DNA of 64,000 bases from Crotophaga sulcirostris. Its lineage: Eukaryota; Chordata; Aves; Cuculiformes; Crotophagidae. Below the pieces are notes generated by a model, which worked only from the letters and a program-made list of their open reading frames with translations, did no database searches and had not been told where the DNA came from. Below, piece by piece: positions 42,201 through 54,200 of this stretch (position 1 is the stretch's first letter; the number at the start of each line of letters is the position of its first letter). The stretch lies in contig VYZB01000223.1 of NCBI GenBank assembly GCA_013397455.1, positions 1,315,274-1,379,273 of the forward strand. The letters run 5' to 3'. The position numbers and the translations under genes are program-made.

Positions 42201-45200
42201 CCTTCCTTTCTGAACAACCTTTTGAGCACTACCAGCTTCATATCAGTGTAAGGTGAAACTGACTGTCATGGCACCAATGTTGAAGGTATTAGAGGCACTT
42301 CTTTCAAGAGAAAGTCACAGAATTTTCACCACTGATTTGTTTTCATATCAGACTGAGTGCTATGATGGCTTATTCTCCTTGTGTCAGATTGCAGTCAAAA
42401 GCTAGTTACCATTTCTTATGTGTATGTAAAATATGTTTGCCAAAGTATGTGTTTTATAAGACAGTCAAAATATCAAAAGATTTTTGCTCTGGGTTTTGCA
42501 CATTATGTTAGCTGATCCGAAATATTTTACTTCACTATGACTTAACCAAGCATGGGAATACTTGTAAATCATCTTTGCCAGCTGTCTGAGCAAAGATTGT
42601 CTACATCTGACAGCACCCGACAGACATCTGCATTTCTACAGACCAGAGCTATATTCCCCAGGGTCTGCATTATTTTGGACTGAAGTAATGATGAATACAG
42701 TGGCATTTGTCAGCCAAACCCTAAGTAAGAAGTGATAACTAACAGCTATGAATTCCATAGGTAGACCATAGCCCAAGTAAGGGCTTTTGTTGTGTAACTT
42801 AAAACAAAATAAAGGGGAAAAAAAGTACATGGTAACCATTAAATTAAGCTTTTGCTTTCTGAAGGTCCCTTAAGATTACTTTTTGTTTTCTTTGCATAAC
42901 TTTGTGGATTTTGCTTTGCTACTACACAAATTATGATAAAATTAAAGTACTCTGTGTTGTCAGCTCTTCTTGTGATGTAGCGTTGAGATGGTGTCCATCC
43001 TAGACAGTCTTAAGGCAAATGTGGAGGTGCTCTTGGCGAGACATTTACATGAAGGCTCCAGATATCTGGAGATGTGTTTAAAAATCTGTGTTTGCTAATT
43101 TCTTGGGCATTGTAGAAGGTGTTTTTAAAATGAGTTTTTGAGAAAGAGAGAAAAATGGAATTTTTTAAACTAGATTCTCACTAACCTGCAAACTCCTTAA
43201 GCTGTAGAAAGCCTGAAATAACTGGATATTTATGTATTTGACTGAATATTTCAGTTGGTATATAGGTTCTATATGCTTTTTTGATATATATATTTTTTGA
43301 AACATTTCCTTAAGAAAATCAGAAATCTTTCAGTTGAGGTTCAAATAGGAGAAAGACTTCTGTACAACTGTAGTAAGAACTGATATTAAACATTACATAA
43401 AATCCTCTCCCATAATTTTTCAGAACCGTATCAAACTAGATACATTAAAATCTCAAAATATCTTGGATAAATGGATTTGAATTGTGGTCTGTGCTTGAAT
43501 GTTGCACTTCACGGGAATTTGATTTTTTTCAACTCCACTGATTACGTTACAGTAATGTCTTGAGTTTTTATTCCTTTTCTCAGGAGGAAAAGGAGGAGCT
43601 ACAGGCATGCCCTAGCATTGCTTTATAGCTCTTTCCCATCTCAGAAGTAGCCAAGTCAATAAACCATAGAAAGACGAGCATTGATTTAACTATCATTGGC
43701 ATTTAAAATGTGTTTAGAAAGAATAATTATTTAAATTTTACTTCTGAGTGGTAATGTTGACAAATGTTCTATGAATCTAACCAATTTAAACTCTTATAAA
43801 ACAAACTGTTGTTTACTTTAAAATATTCTGTACTGCTAATATGTTTTTTCTATCAATTCCTTTCTTAATTGAATGCTCTGTTTCCCTCTGCCTCCCATGG
43901 CAGTCTTTTCCCTGTAAAAGGACCGATCTGTCTAAGGTAGAGAAATTCAATTTCTATGTATTGATTGCCATGTCTGCATGTAGTTAACTTGCAGAGGCCT
44001 TGCTAATAATTTATCTGTCTTGTTTAACTTTACTTTTTAATTTTTTTTCCCCCAGAAATTCATTTACTTTTCTGTTTGCATTCATGTCAGACAGCATGAT
44101 ATCTAATTTGTAACCCTAATGAAGGAACTATTTTCTGTTATTGTAGAAAGCAGTTTTATAAAACTCTTGATTTGTACCATTGCTATAATCTTCTAAACAG
44201 ACACTCAATTACATTCTGTCTTCCTAATTTTTGTGTTACTCAGGAAGTAATAACTTTTTTACTGTGTTTTTTTTAATTTTTATTCAGGCTAGAATTTGAG
44301 AGACAACAACGAGAGGAGCTTGAAAAATTAGAAAGTAAAAGGTAATAACATTCTCTGTGGTCTTCATGTGTGTGTGTAAATATATGTATACATGCTGTAG
44401 ACTCATTTAAATCATTAATTTGGACTCACAGTGTTACTCAGCAAGCGAAGAATCCTGATATAGTTTTAGTTTGTTTTGACTTCTGTGAAGATTTTGCATT
44501 GAGTTTTCTCAAACTGTTCATTCTTATTGATTAGTAATAGGTAGACAAGCTGAACTGTAGCTGTGATCTTTGGCTACGAAAATACCAAACACAAAGGCAT
44601 AAGGAAAGTAGGTTATACAAATGTAGTGTATTACTCTTGCTCTTAATTTTCATGGTATTATTTTAAAAGATACCAAATTATGTTCTTTATTCAGATCTTT
44701 TTTTATGGTTTCATTACCATTGGGTTGCATCTTGATTGGAAAAACTTGTGTTCTAAAGTCTGCTTCTCTTAAACAGAATTGCAGTGCTAGTATGGGCATA
44801 CCAGTCAAACTTACCAGAACATTATTTCAAAAACAGTTTGAAGTACAAAAGAAAGTATTGTTGTTTAACTAGCAAACTGACCCGATTGTTCTGGCTCATC
44901 ATACCTGCTAAGATTTTAGAAGTAATACCTCTCACCTTTTTGCAAATAACAGTATTGGTTAGATTCATAAGCTGAAGGACACTTTCTGCCATTTTGGGTT
45001 TAGACTGCTTGCTCTATTTTGAAAGAGCTGTTTATGTAGTTATACTAAGTTAGGTAAACTCAGAAAACCTGTGCAGCTCTGAAACATTAGATGATGTTAT
45101 TCAGAAAATGATGGAAGAGAACCACTGATATTTGTTCTCTTTGTTACATTAATAGGATTTGAATTCAGATTGCACTGAAGTTACTTTGCATGTACTTTAA

Positions 45201-48200
45201 TTTATCTGATTTAATTTAACTTCTTGCAAAATAGCCAACCAACTTGTAGGTTGTCTCTACATGTATTCAGGCAGTTGTATTATGGGCATAATTGTAACCT
45301 TGAAGTCTCAGTCTGTCCTCATTTGAAATACACTAGAATTAAGTCACTTACAAGAAATGTAAGGTCTTAACCTTTGGCAAAACAAAACTATTAAAAAAAT
45401 AAACCATTCCATATACTGCAAAATCTTTGTCCAAACCTTTTTAACTTCTAAGGGATATGCTGACTTATAAGGAAAAAAAAAGTTTGAAATATTGCATGTA
45501 AATATTTTACTGTAGGAAACAAATAGAAGAGATGGAACAAAAACAAAGATCTGACAAAGCAGAACTTGTAAGAATGCAGCAAGAAGTAGAGTCACAGCGC
45601 AAGGAAACAGAAATAGTACAGCTGCAAATTCGAAAACAGGAAGAGAGTCTGAAACGGAGAAGTGTTCACATTGAGAGTAGGTTAAAGGATTTGCTGGCTG
45701 AAAAAGAAAAATTTGAAGAAGAGAGATTACGTGAGCAACAGGAGATAGAGCTTCAAAAGAAGAAGCAGCAGGAAGAAATTTTTGCCCGTGTCAAAGAGGA
45801 GTTGCAGCGACTACAAGAACTTAATCATAACGAAAAAGCAGAGAAAATGCAGATTTTCCGTGAACTAGAAAAACTTAAAAAGGAAAAAGATGAACAGTAT
45901 ATTAAGCTGGAATCAGAAAAAAAGAGACTTGAAGAACAAGAAAGAGAGCAGATAATGCTGGTGGCTCACCTAGAAGAACAGCTTCGAGAGAAGCAGGTTA
46001 TGATAGAGCTCTTGAAGAGAGGAGATGTGCAAAGAGTTGAAGAAGAGAAAAGAGAACTTGAAGATATTAGAGAATCTCTTTTGAAAGTCAAAGAAGCCCG
46101 ATCTGAAGGTGATGAAAACCATGAAGAGTTAGAAAAAGCACAGCATGATTTTGTAGAGTTTAAAAGGAAACAACTGGAACGGTTGACTGTTTTGGAAAAA
46201 GATTTAGTTCAGCAAATGGATCACTTAGAAAAGGAAATTGCAGATGAAAAAAGAGCTCTGGAACACCTAAAATTTACACATGAGGAACATTTAAATCTCA
46301 AGAGAGAAGATGAAAACTTTCTACTCAAGGCTGAAGAAGTTGACAAGATAAATCCAGAGGAGTGCAGGCTCCAATCTAAAGTACGCCAGCTTGAGTACCT
46401 GAAGAGTAATCATTTGCCAGCTTTGCTGGAAGAAAAACAGAGAGCTTCTGAAGTCCTTGATAGGGGCTTGTTAGGGTTAGATAATACTCTGTATCAAATA
46501 GAAAAAGAAATAGAAGAAAAAGAAGAACAGCTTGCCCAGTATAGAGCTAGCACAAATCAGCTGCAGCAGCTTCAAGAAACCTTTGAATTTACAGCCAATG
46601 TTGCTCGTCAGGAAGAAAAGGTTCGGAAAAAGGAAAAAGAAATTCTTGAATCAAGGGAAAAACAGCAGAGAGAGGCACTGGAGCAAGCTGTTGCTAAGTT
46701 AGAAAGGAGGCACTCTGCTTTGCAGCGTCGCTCAACGATAGACTTTGAAATTGAAGAGCAGAAGCAGAAGCTTGCCACATTGAACAACAGCTGCAGTGAA
46801 CAGGCAGGTCTGCAGGCTAGTCTAGAAGCTGAACAGAAAGCCCTGGAACAAGACCGAGAACGGTAAGTGTTATGGTAGCTTCAGTTTATTAGAACCTGTC
46901 CATAAAAAGTGAATGATTTTGGGCCTTGGATTTTGAGAGGGTGACTTGTTCTGTGTCCCGGTGTTTGAACTTTTTGATGATTTTTCAAGTAATTTACCCG
47001 CCATTGAGACTCTATATTGCTCTTTAATGAGTGAGCAAGAAAGTTTTAATTTCTTGTGTTCAGATACTTATTCCATCCTCAGCAGTGTAGTATTTGTATT
47101 AACCATCACAGCACTTAAATAAGTTGTTTTACCTGTTCAGAAAGCTCAGCCAACATCATGTTCTGCCCATGTTCTCCTTATGTGGAAGAAAAGGAAGAAA
47201 TCTTTTGGTTTGTTTTTGGCCTGAGCAAAAATCCACTGGGATTTTTAACCATTTAATCCACGTGGTATGGAAAAAGGGTGGAATTGCCATTTTTAAATAT
47301 GTTGTCTGATTTGCTAATCCCGGAGCTTTAAAACCTGTGAAACAGGTTTTGAGGCAGCATTTGTCATTTGGTTTTCAATATTCCACTGATGATTTGACTC
47401 TTCTTTCATAAGCCCTTCAAAAAGATGCTTGATTAGAAAAACTACCTTAAAAAAAGAAACTTGCCTATAACCAAATTGAAGAGCTCTTCTGTATCCTTTT
47501 CCTTTTAACCATTATCAGAAGAGAATAGTTCCTTTCTATACCCTGGGTAGAGGTCACTTTTTAACCTTTTAGAGCTACATTGTGTGGATTTTAGTTAAAA
47601 CATTTTCAGTGCTGGTTTATCATTTTATCATGGATATTGCCATGATTTTTCATGATTGTCTTGAACATAAAAATGTTGTTTTCTACACTAGGCATCTTGC
47701 TTGGATAAAGTCAGCTATAAACAACTGGAGGTTCCACAAAAATAGACAGCTTAGTTAGCACTCAAGAGGTTGCTGAGATGGCTGGGTTGTGTGATAAGTG
47801 AAAAAATATGTTGTCAGCTAGAAGATTGAGGTTTGGAAAAGATACCAACAAAGTGAAAAGGTCTTTGGTTTTGTATTTCTTGTTTACTTTAAAGTTGTCT
47901 TGCACAAACTAAATAAAACTTTGAAGTATTTCAGTACATTGCTCAGAGGCCTGAATAATTCAGTTTGGAATGTTTTTATGGATGTTATGATAGAAGAAAA
48001 TCTTAAGATAAATGATAGTATGTTAAATGTTTCAGGCTGTTTCATCACTCTTATGATTGAGTTCACGCTTCACAGTACACAATGTCTTGGGTGCTATAGT
48101 AAGCATATGAACTGTATATGTTTCTTAGTGTTAATCTAGATACCATTGTGTAATGATGTGCTCTGGTTCAGACTAGTGTCAACTCTCTGAAAATGCAATA

Positions 48201-51200
48201 TTCATTTGAAATTCTTTATGAGTCTAAGTCCATCATAACTGGATAAAATGTGGGATTTTTTCCAGTTTGAGTAAAATGTTAGCTCAAATTCTTCCCCTTG
48301 GTGACCACCAAAATAATAATTTGAAGTTAACTTGTACTGGAGTGATGCATACACGTTTTGTCTTAACCAGCAACAAAATTAACCTAAAGCAGCTTTAGAT
48401 GTATCTTTAAGACAGCAAGATGTATTGCTCACAAGTGGCAAGGTGCAATTTACTGTACTTATTGGTGGATGCCTCACAAGGCTGGATAAGTTTATGGCTA
48501 TAGGAAGCGATATCTTTTGATAGTAGGATGTTTACAAATCAAGAGATAAGCTTTGTTCCTTTAAAGTAATTCTGGTTTTTGTGGTTAAATTGATTTTCCA
48601 TAGATGCAAACACTCTCCTACATCAACCATGTCCTATCCACTTTCCCTCAGGATACAAGATTGTTTTGCTGCTAATCAAAAGAAACAGATGGCTTCTGGC
48701 AGTACTGCAAAAAGTACTCTGAAAAATAAAGAAACAATTCAGACTGCTTTACTGCAGCCTAAACCTCAGTGTTTGTCATTGCTTTAATTTTTGTTTTAAC
48801 CTCCAGGATGGAACAAAGTAGTTGTAGCATTGCACTTCAATTTAGATGCATGCAATTGTAAGATAAGTGGTAAATCCCAACTTTGCATAGTTTCTCCTGC
48901 TTTTGCAGGACTTCTTTTCTCTTATTCTTAAATTCTCAAATAACCTGTAGAAAAACAATTACCTTTAGAGACAAAAGTTGTAATGGAAATGGGGAAGATT
49001 ATTACTGTGTTACTAATCTAATCTCAACTACGTGACAAGTGAAATGTGTGTTCTGCAGATTACTTCGTTATAATAGAGTTTAATTTGACTAAGTGATAAA
49101 TATCGCAGAAAGTGCTTCTTATTTTATACTAGATGCCTGGGGCATTTTCAGTCAAAAATACTCTATCCAATTTTGCATATTCTATTCTGTGCATAAATCT
49201 GACTGGTATCAAATTTATTTGTTAAAGAAAGAGAGGAGGTTTCCGTTTCAGAAGATGATCTATTAGGTACATATAAAATAAATACTAGATGTTTTATTTT
49301 GTAAGAAAATTTAAGAAGTATGTGTACAGACCAAAGGAATAATTGGACACTAAGATTTATATGTATAGTACACAATTTAAAGGTTTTCTACAGGTATGTT
49401 TACCACATCATTCTTTTAGGTTGTCTTCATTTTTTTGGATTAGTGCTGTATTTTGAGTTTTTAAAACCACCCCCCCCCTCCCAATTCATTAATTTACCTC
49501 ACACTGGAAGCTAGTAAACTGAAGTAATTGATAGCATTCTGTAATGAAGAAAGTTTGTTCAAGTGATCCTAATAGATACGTTAAGTCTCATGAATTAATA
49601 TTTAATGGTCTGAGTTTGAGATACCTTTTGCATTGGAAGTTATTGAAGATGTTTTATTTAACTTAATACTGCTGTTGTAATACATTTTTGACCTGTCTCT
49701 TTTTTCCTATTTAATTATACTTGAAGAACAATTACGGTTTTAATATATTCATAAATATTAATACCTTCAATCTTACATACATGAATCCCCGTGTAAGTAC
49801 AGTGCTTTCTGTGAGAACTATGGGAATCAACTCTAAACCAAAATGAATTACATTTTAAGATCTCTTTCTAGCCTGGATCAGGAAATTCAGCAGCTGAAGC
49901 AAAAAATATATGAAGGTGATGGTGGTCAGAAAGGAAATCATGTAACAGTAGAAGAGAGACTCTCACATACCACCTCCCCTACCAGTGGAACAAAACCACA
50001 GCCATCTGCTGCTCCGCTCGTTGATGATAGGTAGGTAATCTGCATTTCTGCAATGTTTTAGTAGGAATGCAAACAGGAGCTTTACAAAAGAAATATTTTG
50101 AAAGATCATTGTATAAGGATTGGATTGTAATTAAATACCATAATTGTACTTAAAGACTAATCTGGAAATGAAATTATTTGCTGTGTTTTTCTCCAAATAA
50201 CTAACAGCCTAATCTGTTGCTCCTGTGCAGTTGGTTTTAGAATAGAGTGTTGGGAAACTATAGGCTAAAATGTATTTAAATTGTTTTTATGTTTACAGTT
50301 ACTTGTCTGTATGGTATTGCTTTATATATACTTAAAACATCAAAGTAAATGAAATTATCTTAAGCCATTTTTAATGGTATCTTTGAAAATTTATTTAATC
50401 TCTCTTCTTTTTATGCTTATGCATGCAGTTATTAGTATCAACTCTTGGAACATTCCTTCTGTTTGCAGACCAAACCTTTGTTAGCGCAAGTTGCTGATAC
50501 TGCAAAAGTGGTAAAACCAAATCATTAAGTAACTAAAGAAGCAACCCCAGCCTTCTATTTCTTCTTCATCGCTCTTACCCTCACTGCCACTTGTTTGTAG
50601 AGCTGTACACGTAGCAGTGTCTTAACCTGTGGTCCATTAAATTGTCTAATTGTAGTAACAAATTGTTAATCTTTGCCAGTTAAATGAACACTTGCTCAGA
50701 AGTCCACGTTACTTAAGGAGGAATAAAACTGTTTAACATTAAACTTGCCAATTAAGAGTTGTGCAGTAGTTAGAGTTCATGAGCGTTTCAAGGAACTCTT
50801 TCGCCTGTCTTGATTTTTATCTAAGAGTATACTACTTATTTTTTTAACTTTTCTATGTCTTGAAGGATAAATGCCTTTATTGAACAAGAAGTGCAGAGAA
50901 GACTACAGAATATTCATCATAAAGCTGAGGATAATGATGTTAGCCTGTCCTGGTCTACAGAAAGTTTAAAGGTGAGCAGAGATGGGTAGGAAATCCTGAC
51001 CTTCAGTGCTTCATGTGTAACCACTGGTATAATTTTGTTGTTCAATAATTACCATGTTTCCCTATGTTTACTTAGTTCTAATTTACAAAAAATGTAAGTA
51101 GTAAATCAGGGATATTGGGTTTAGATTTTGCTCAATTTTTTTCCTTAGTGACTGTTTTATATTGTATTCCTTTTTTTTTTTTTCCAGGGAAGAGTGTGTG

Positions 51201-54200
51201 AATGACAATAAACAAAAATCTTAATTTTATGTCTGTAAAATACACTAATACAATTCCATCCAGAAGAACAATAATTGTTTATACTGGCAAACAAATGCTG
51301 ATTTAAACACTAGCAATCTAATTCATTCAAGGGCTGGGTTGATTGACTTCTGAGTCAGTGGTTTAATAAATGTCAATGAGAAAACGGTTATTTTTGGCTA
51401 TTAAAAAGAATGTGTCTTCCTATAAATACTTTTAAAAGAAGAACTTGCACAAGAAAGGCACTCTTTTTAATACTCACCTGTACCTTTTTTGTTCTTAGGA
51501 TAATGAGAGGCTTAATAATGGCACTCTTCAACGCAAACTGAAGTATGAGGTAGGTCATAATTTGTCAGAATGAAATGGTTGTCTTAAATTATGGCATGCC
51601 CTGTAATTAAATTTCTTAATGTTTAGCTGCATGATTAGAATTTTGAATTCACAGAAAGATTAATGTCTAAAAGAGACAGCAATGTATTTTGCCAGCTGGA
51701 ATTAAAGTGATTTTTTTTCAGATTGGACTTAGTTTTTTCCTTATTTGAAAGGTGTGGTGTTATTGGAGGTGTTTCTTCCTTGTTTTGTCATGATTCTGAA
51801 TTTGGAACAGTATCCCTTTCCTGATGTTAGAGGATAAAAGCATTTAGTGGGGAGACATAGTCTGAATTCAGAATAACACTTCATGTTTTTGTCTCACAAT
51901 GAACTCACTACTGTAAGAGTGTCTATAATATTAGCAAGTAGCATTGGGCAAATTTGCCCATGTCATGATGGATTCATACATGTGTTTTTAAACAGAGGCT
52001 TAGACCCCTCCCACTGTGTTTGGTTGCATAACTTTTGCTTGAACCCCACTTTTAATTACTTGTCTTGTTGACTAAATCCTAAACACTTTTATGAATTTAA
52101 ACCTTATTAGCAGGAGGGCTGCCACACCTCTAATTTGGACTTTTTTTTGGAGTTTTACACTGTTATTTTTATACTATGTTAGACTTTTTTTATGCAATCT
52201 TAATAGTATAGGATCCTAATTGTATAGGATTACTATTCTGTGCATGTATAGAAAAATAATAAAGGGCTTATAAATTTCTGCATCCCTCTTTGACTTTCCT
52301 GTGGTTTTCAAGTAAAGCAAATATAAACCAAGTGAAATGAATGCTGTACAAAGGAAAAGCAGTGGTGGACTGGGAAGACCAATCATTCCTGAATCAGACC
52401 TCAATCACTTCTGTTGGATTTTCTCTAATTTTTAGAGATCATACGATTGTACCAATTCTGAATGATTGTACAAACCTAATCAAAATCAATTCTCAAGTTA
52501 AGAAATGTTCAAATCAGAAGATTTTATAAAGACGTTTCTATTTTCTTCTTTTGAAATTTTTAACAGAAAAGTCAACTGTGGCAGCCACATTATGGCTTTC
52601 CATTTCTGTCTAAAGATGGCAATTGTACTTCTGAGTTGTGTGGAGAAAACGCAGGAGTAAAAAACCATAAAGGACAGAAGGAATGTTCAGATATGTGGGA
52701 TTTATTTTCCAGTTCTGGAAGGATCTCCTCACCTTTGACATCAGAGAAGGCATTTGAGAATGAAAAACTTAATTCAGAACAGGAGAGCTTTGCTTGTCGT
52801 TGTGACATTGAAAGTAGTTTAATTCACTCTAAAAATATTAATACTTTAAAGAGTAAGAATGTTCCTTATCAGAATGTTTTATCTACTTCTTTACAAAGTC
52901 ATGACTTGAATAATGTGCCTTATTCGCTCTGCAAGGTTGAAAATTCCAATCATTTTGATGATAAAATAATTACTTCTCTGAATTGTGACAGCTCAAGAAG
53001 TGAATCTGATTGTTCACTCTCCAAACAGCTGTCTCCTGTAGGATCCTTAATGGGTGCTAGTGAGCAGGCTGGCTTTAACAGCATATCATGCCTTCTCTTT
53101 TCTCAGTCTAATGTGCATTCTGAAATAATAACTTGTAAAGAAAACAGCCCATTTAAGACAGTGCACTCAACAATTGAAGACCACTCTAGTAATTGTCAGC
53201 GTCCAATGCAACAAGCCTCAGATCTGATTTCTTTTAAGTCAATAACTTCTCGTTTCGATGTGACCTCAGAGCACACCTATGGTTTGGGGTATCTTTTCAG
53301 TAAGCTTTCCTGCCTTTGCAAAGATACCAGTAGTCAACTGTTCAACAGTACAGTGGTTTCTAAACAGATTAAGGAGTTGGGAAGCTTGTGTGACCGAAGT
53401 GAGAGATGCTCACAAGCAATATCATTAATGAAAAGTCTGCCATTTGTAAGAAACTTGCAAGTAAATATGTTCTTCAAGTCAGATATGAATCAAGACATGT
53501 CCCAATCTACTGATGATGTCAAAGCTCATACTGAAAAAGTAGTTCAGCCTGAATCCCCAGTGGAAGAGGCTATCACGATGTATGTAAACACAGAAATCTC
53601 TGATGGCTGTGCAAGAAAACCCTCTGAAGGATTTGTGTCCTGTTGTAAAAACGAAGAGCTGGAAAACAGTGTTGTGTTAAGACAGAAATTTGTGCATTTT
53701 CCTGACCTCTTTTCGAAGCTTCAAGTCTGTTCTCTGGAAAAAGTGCTGGAATTTTTGACCTGTACCTTGCCTCAAATTTGTATTAGAACAGAGGAGTTGA
53801 AAGGTGTATATTGGCTTGCTGTTGGCGGTTCTAAGAACCCTGATCCAGAACCTGCTTGCTTGCTTTTGTTCAATTCTGTTCTGTATGTTGTTATTTCATC
53901 AGTCGAACAAGACATCTGCCAGAGTTCCTTGGCAATGTTTCATGAGGTACCTATCATCACGATAAAGGAAATTCAAATTGGCTTTGCTGGACAGAATATT
54001 AGTCTTCTGCATTCTGCTGAAAATGGTTTACTCACAATATTTACCTATAACAAACACTTCACTCAAAGAATTTGCCATGACATAGTGAGTGTTTTGATTT
54101 CTACAACGGATGATACTGTTTGTTTAAATCACCAACTCTTGAAAGATGATTTGATGAAGATTTCACTTGACTGGACATCAGAAGTAAATGACTTAATGTT

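Larger units (their letters stand above)
37521..44287 (+). other. Intron (phase 2), 6.8 kb
   Basis: AT-rich intron. It holds a perfect 11-bp hairpin at 38589-38613, an exon-like segment at 39992-40090, a T16 tract at 40435-40450 and a G-rich tract at 40890-40913. The longest non-exon frame of the window (174 codons, minus, 40621-41145) lies here, but it has no recognisable domain and includes the complement of the G-rich tract, so I treat it as chance. Confidence 0.8.

Noticed and set aside
45344..45595. 83-codon minus-strand frame at the start of the big coil exon
   Set aside because: Overlaps the coding exon antisense. Hydrophobic only because it is the complement of Lys/Glu-rich codons.
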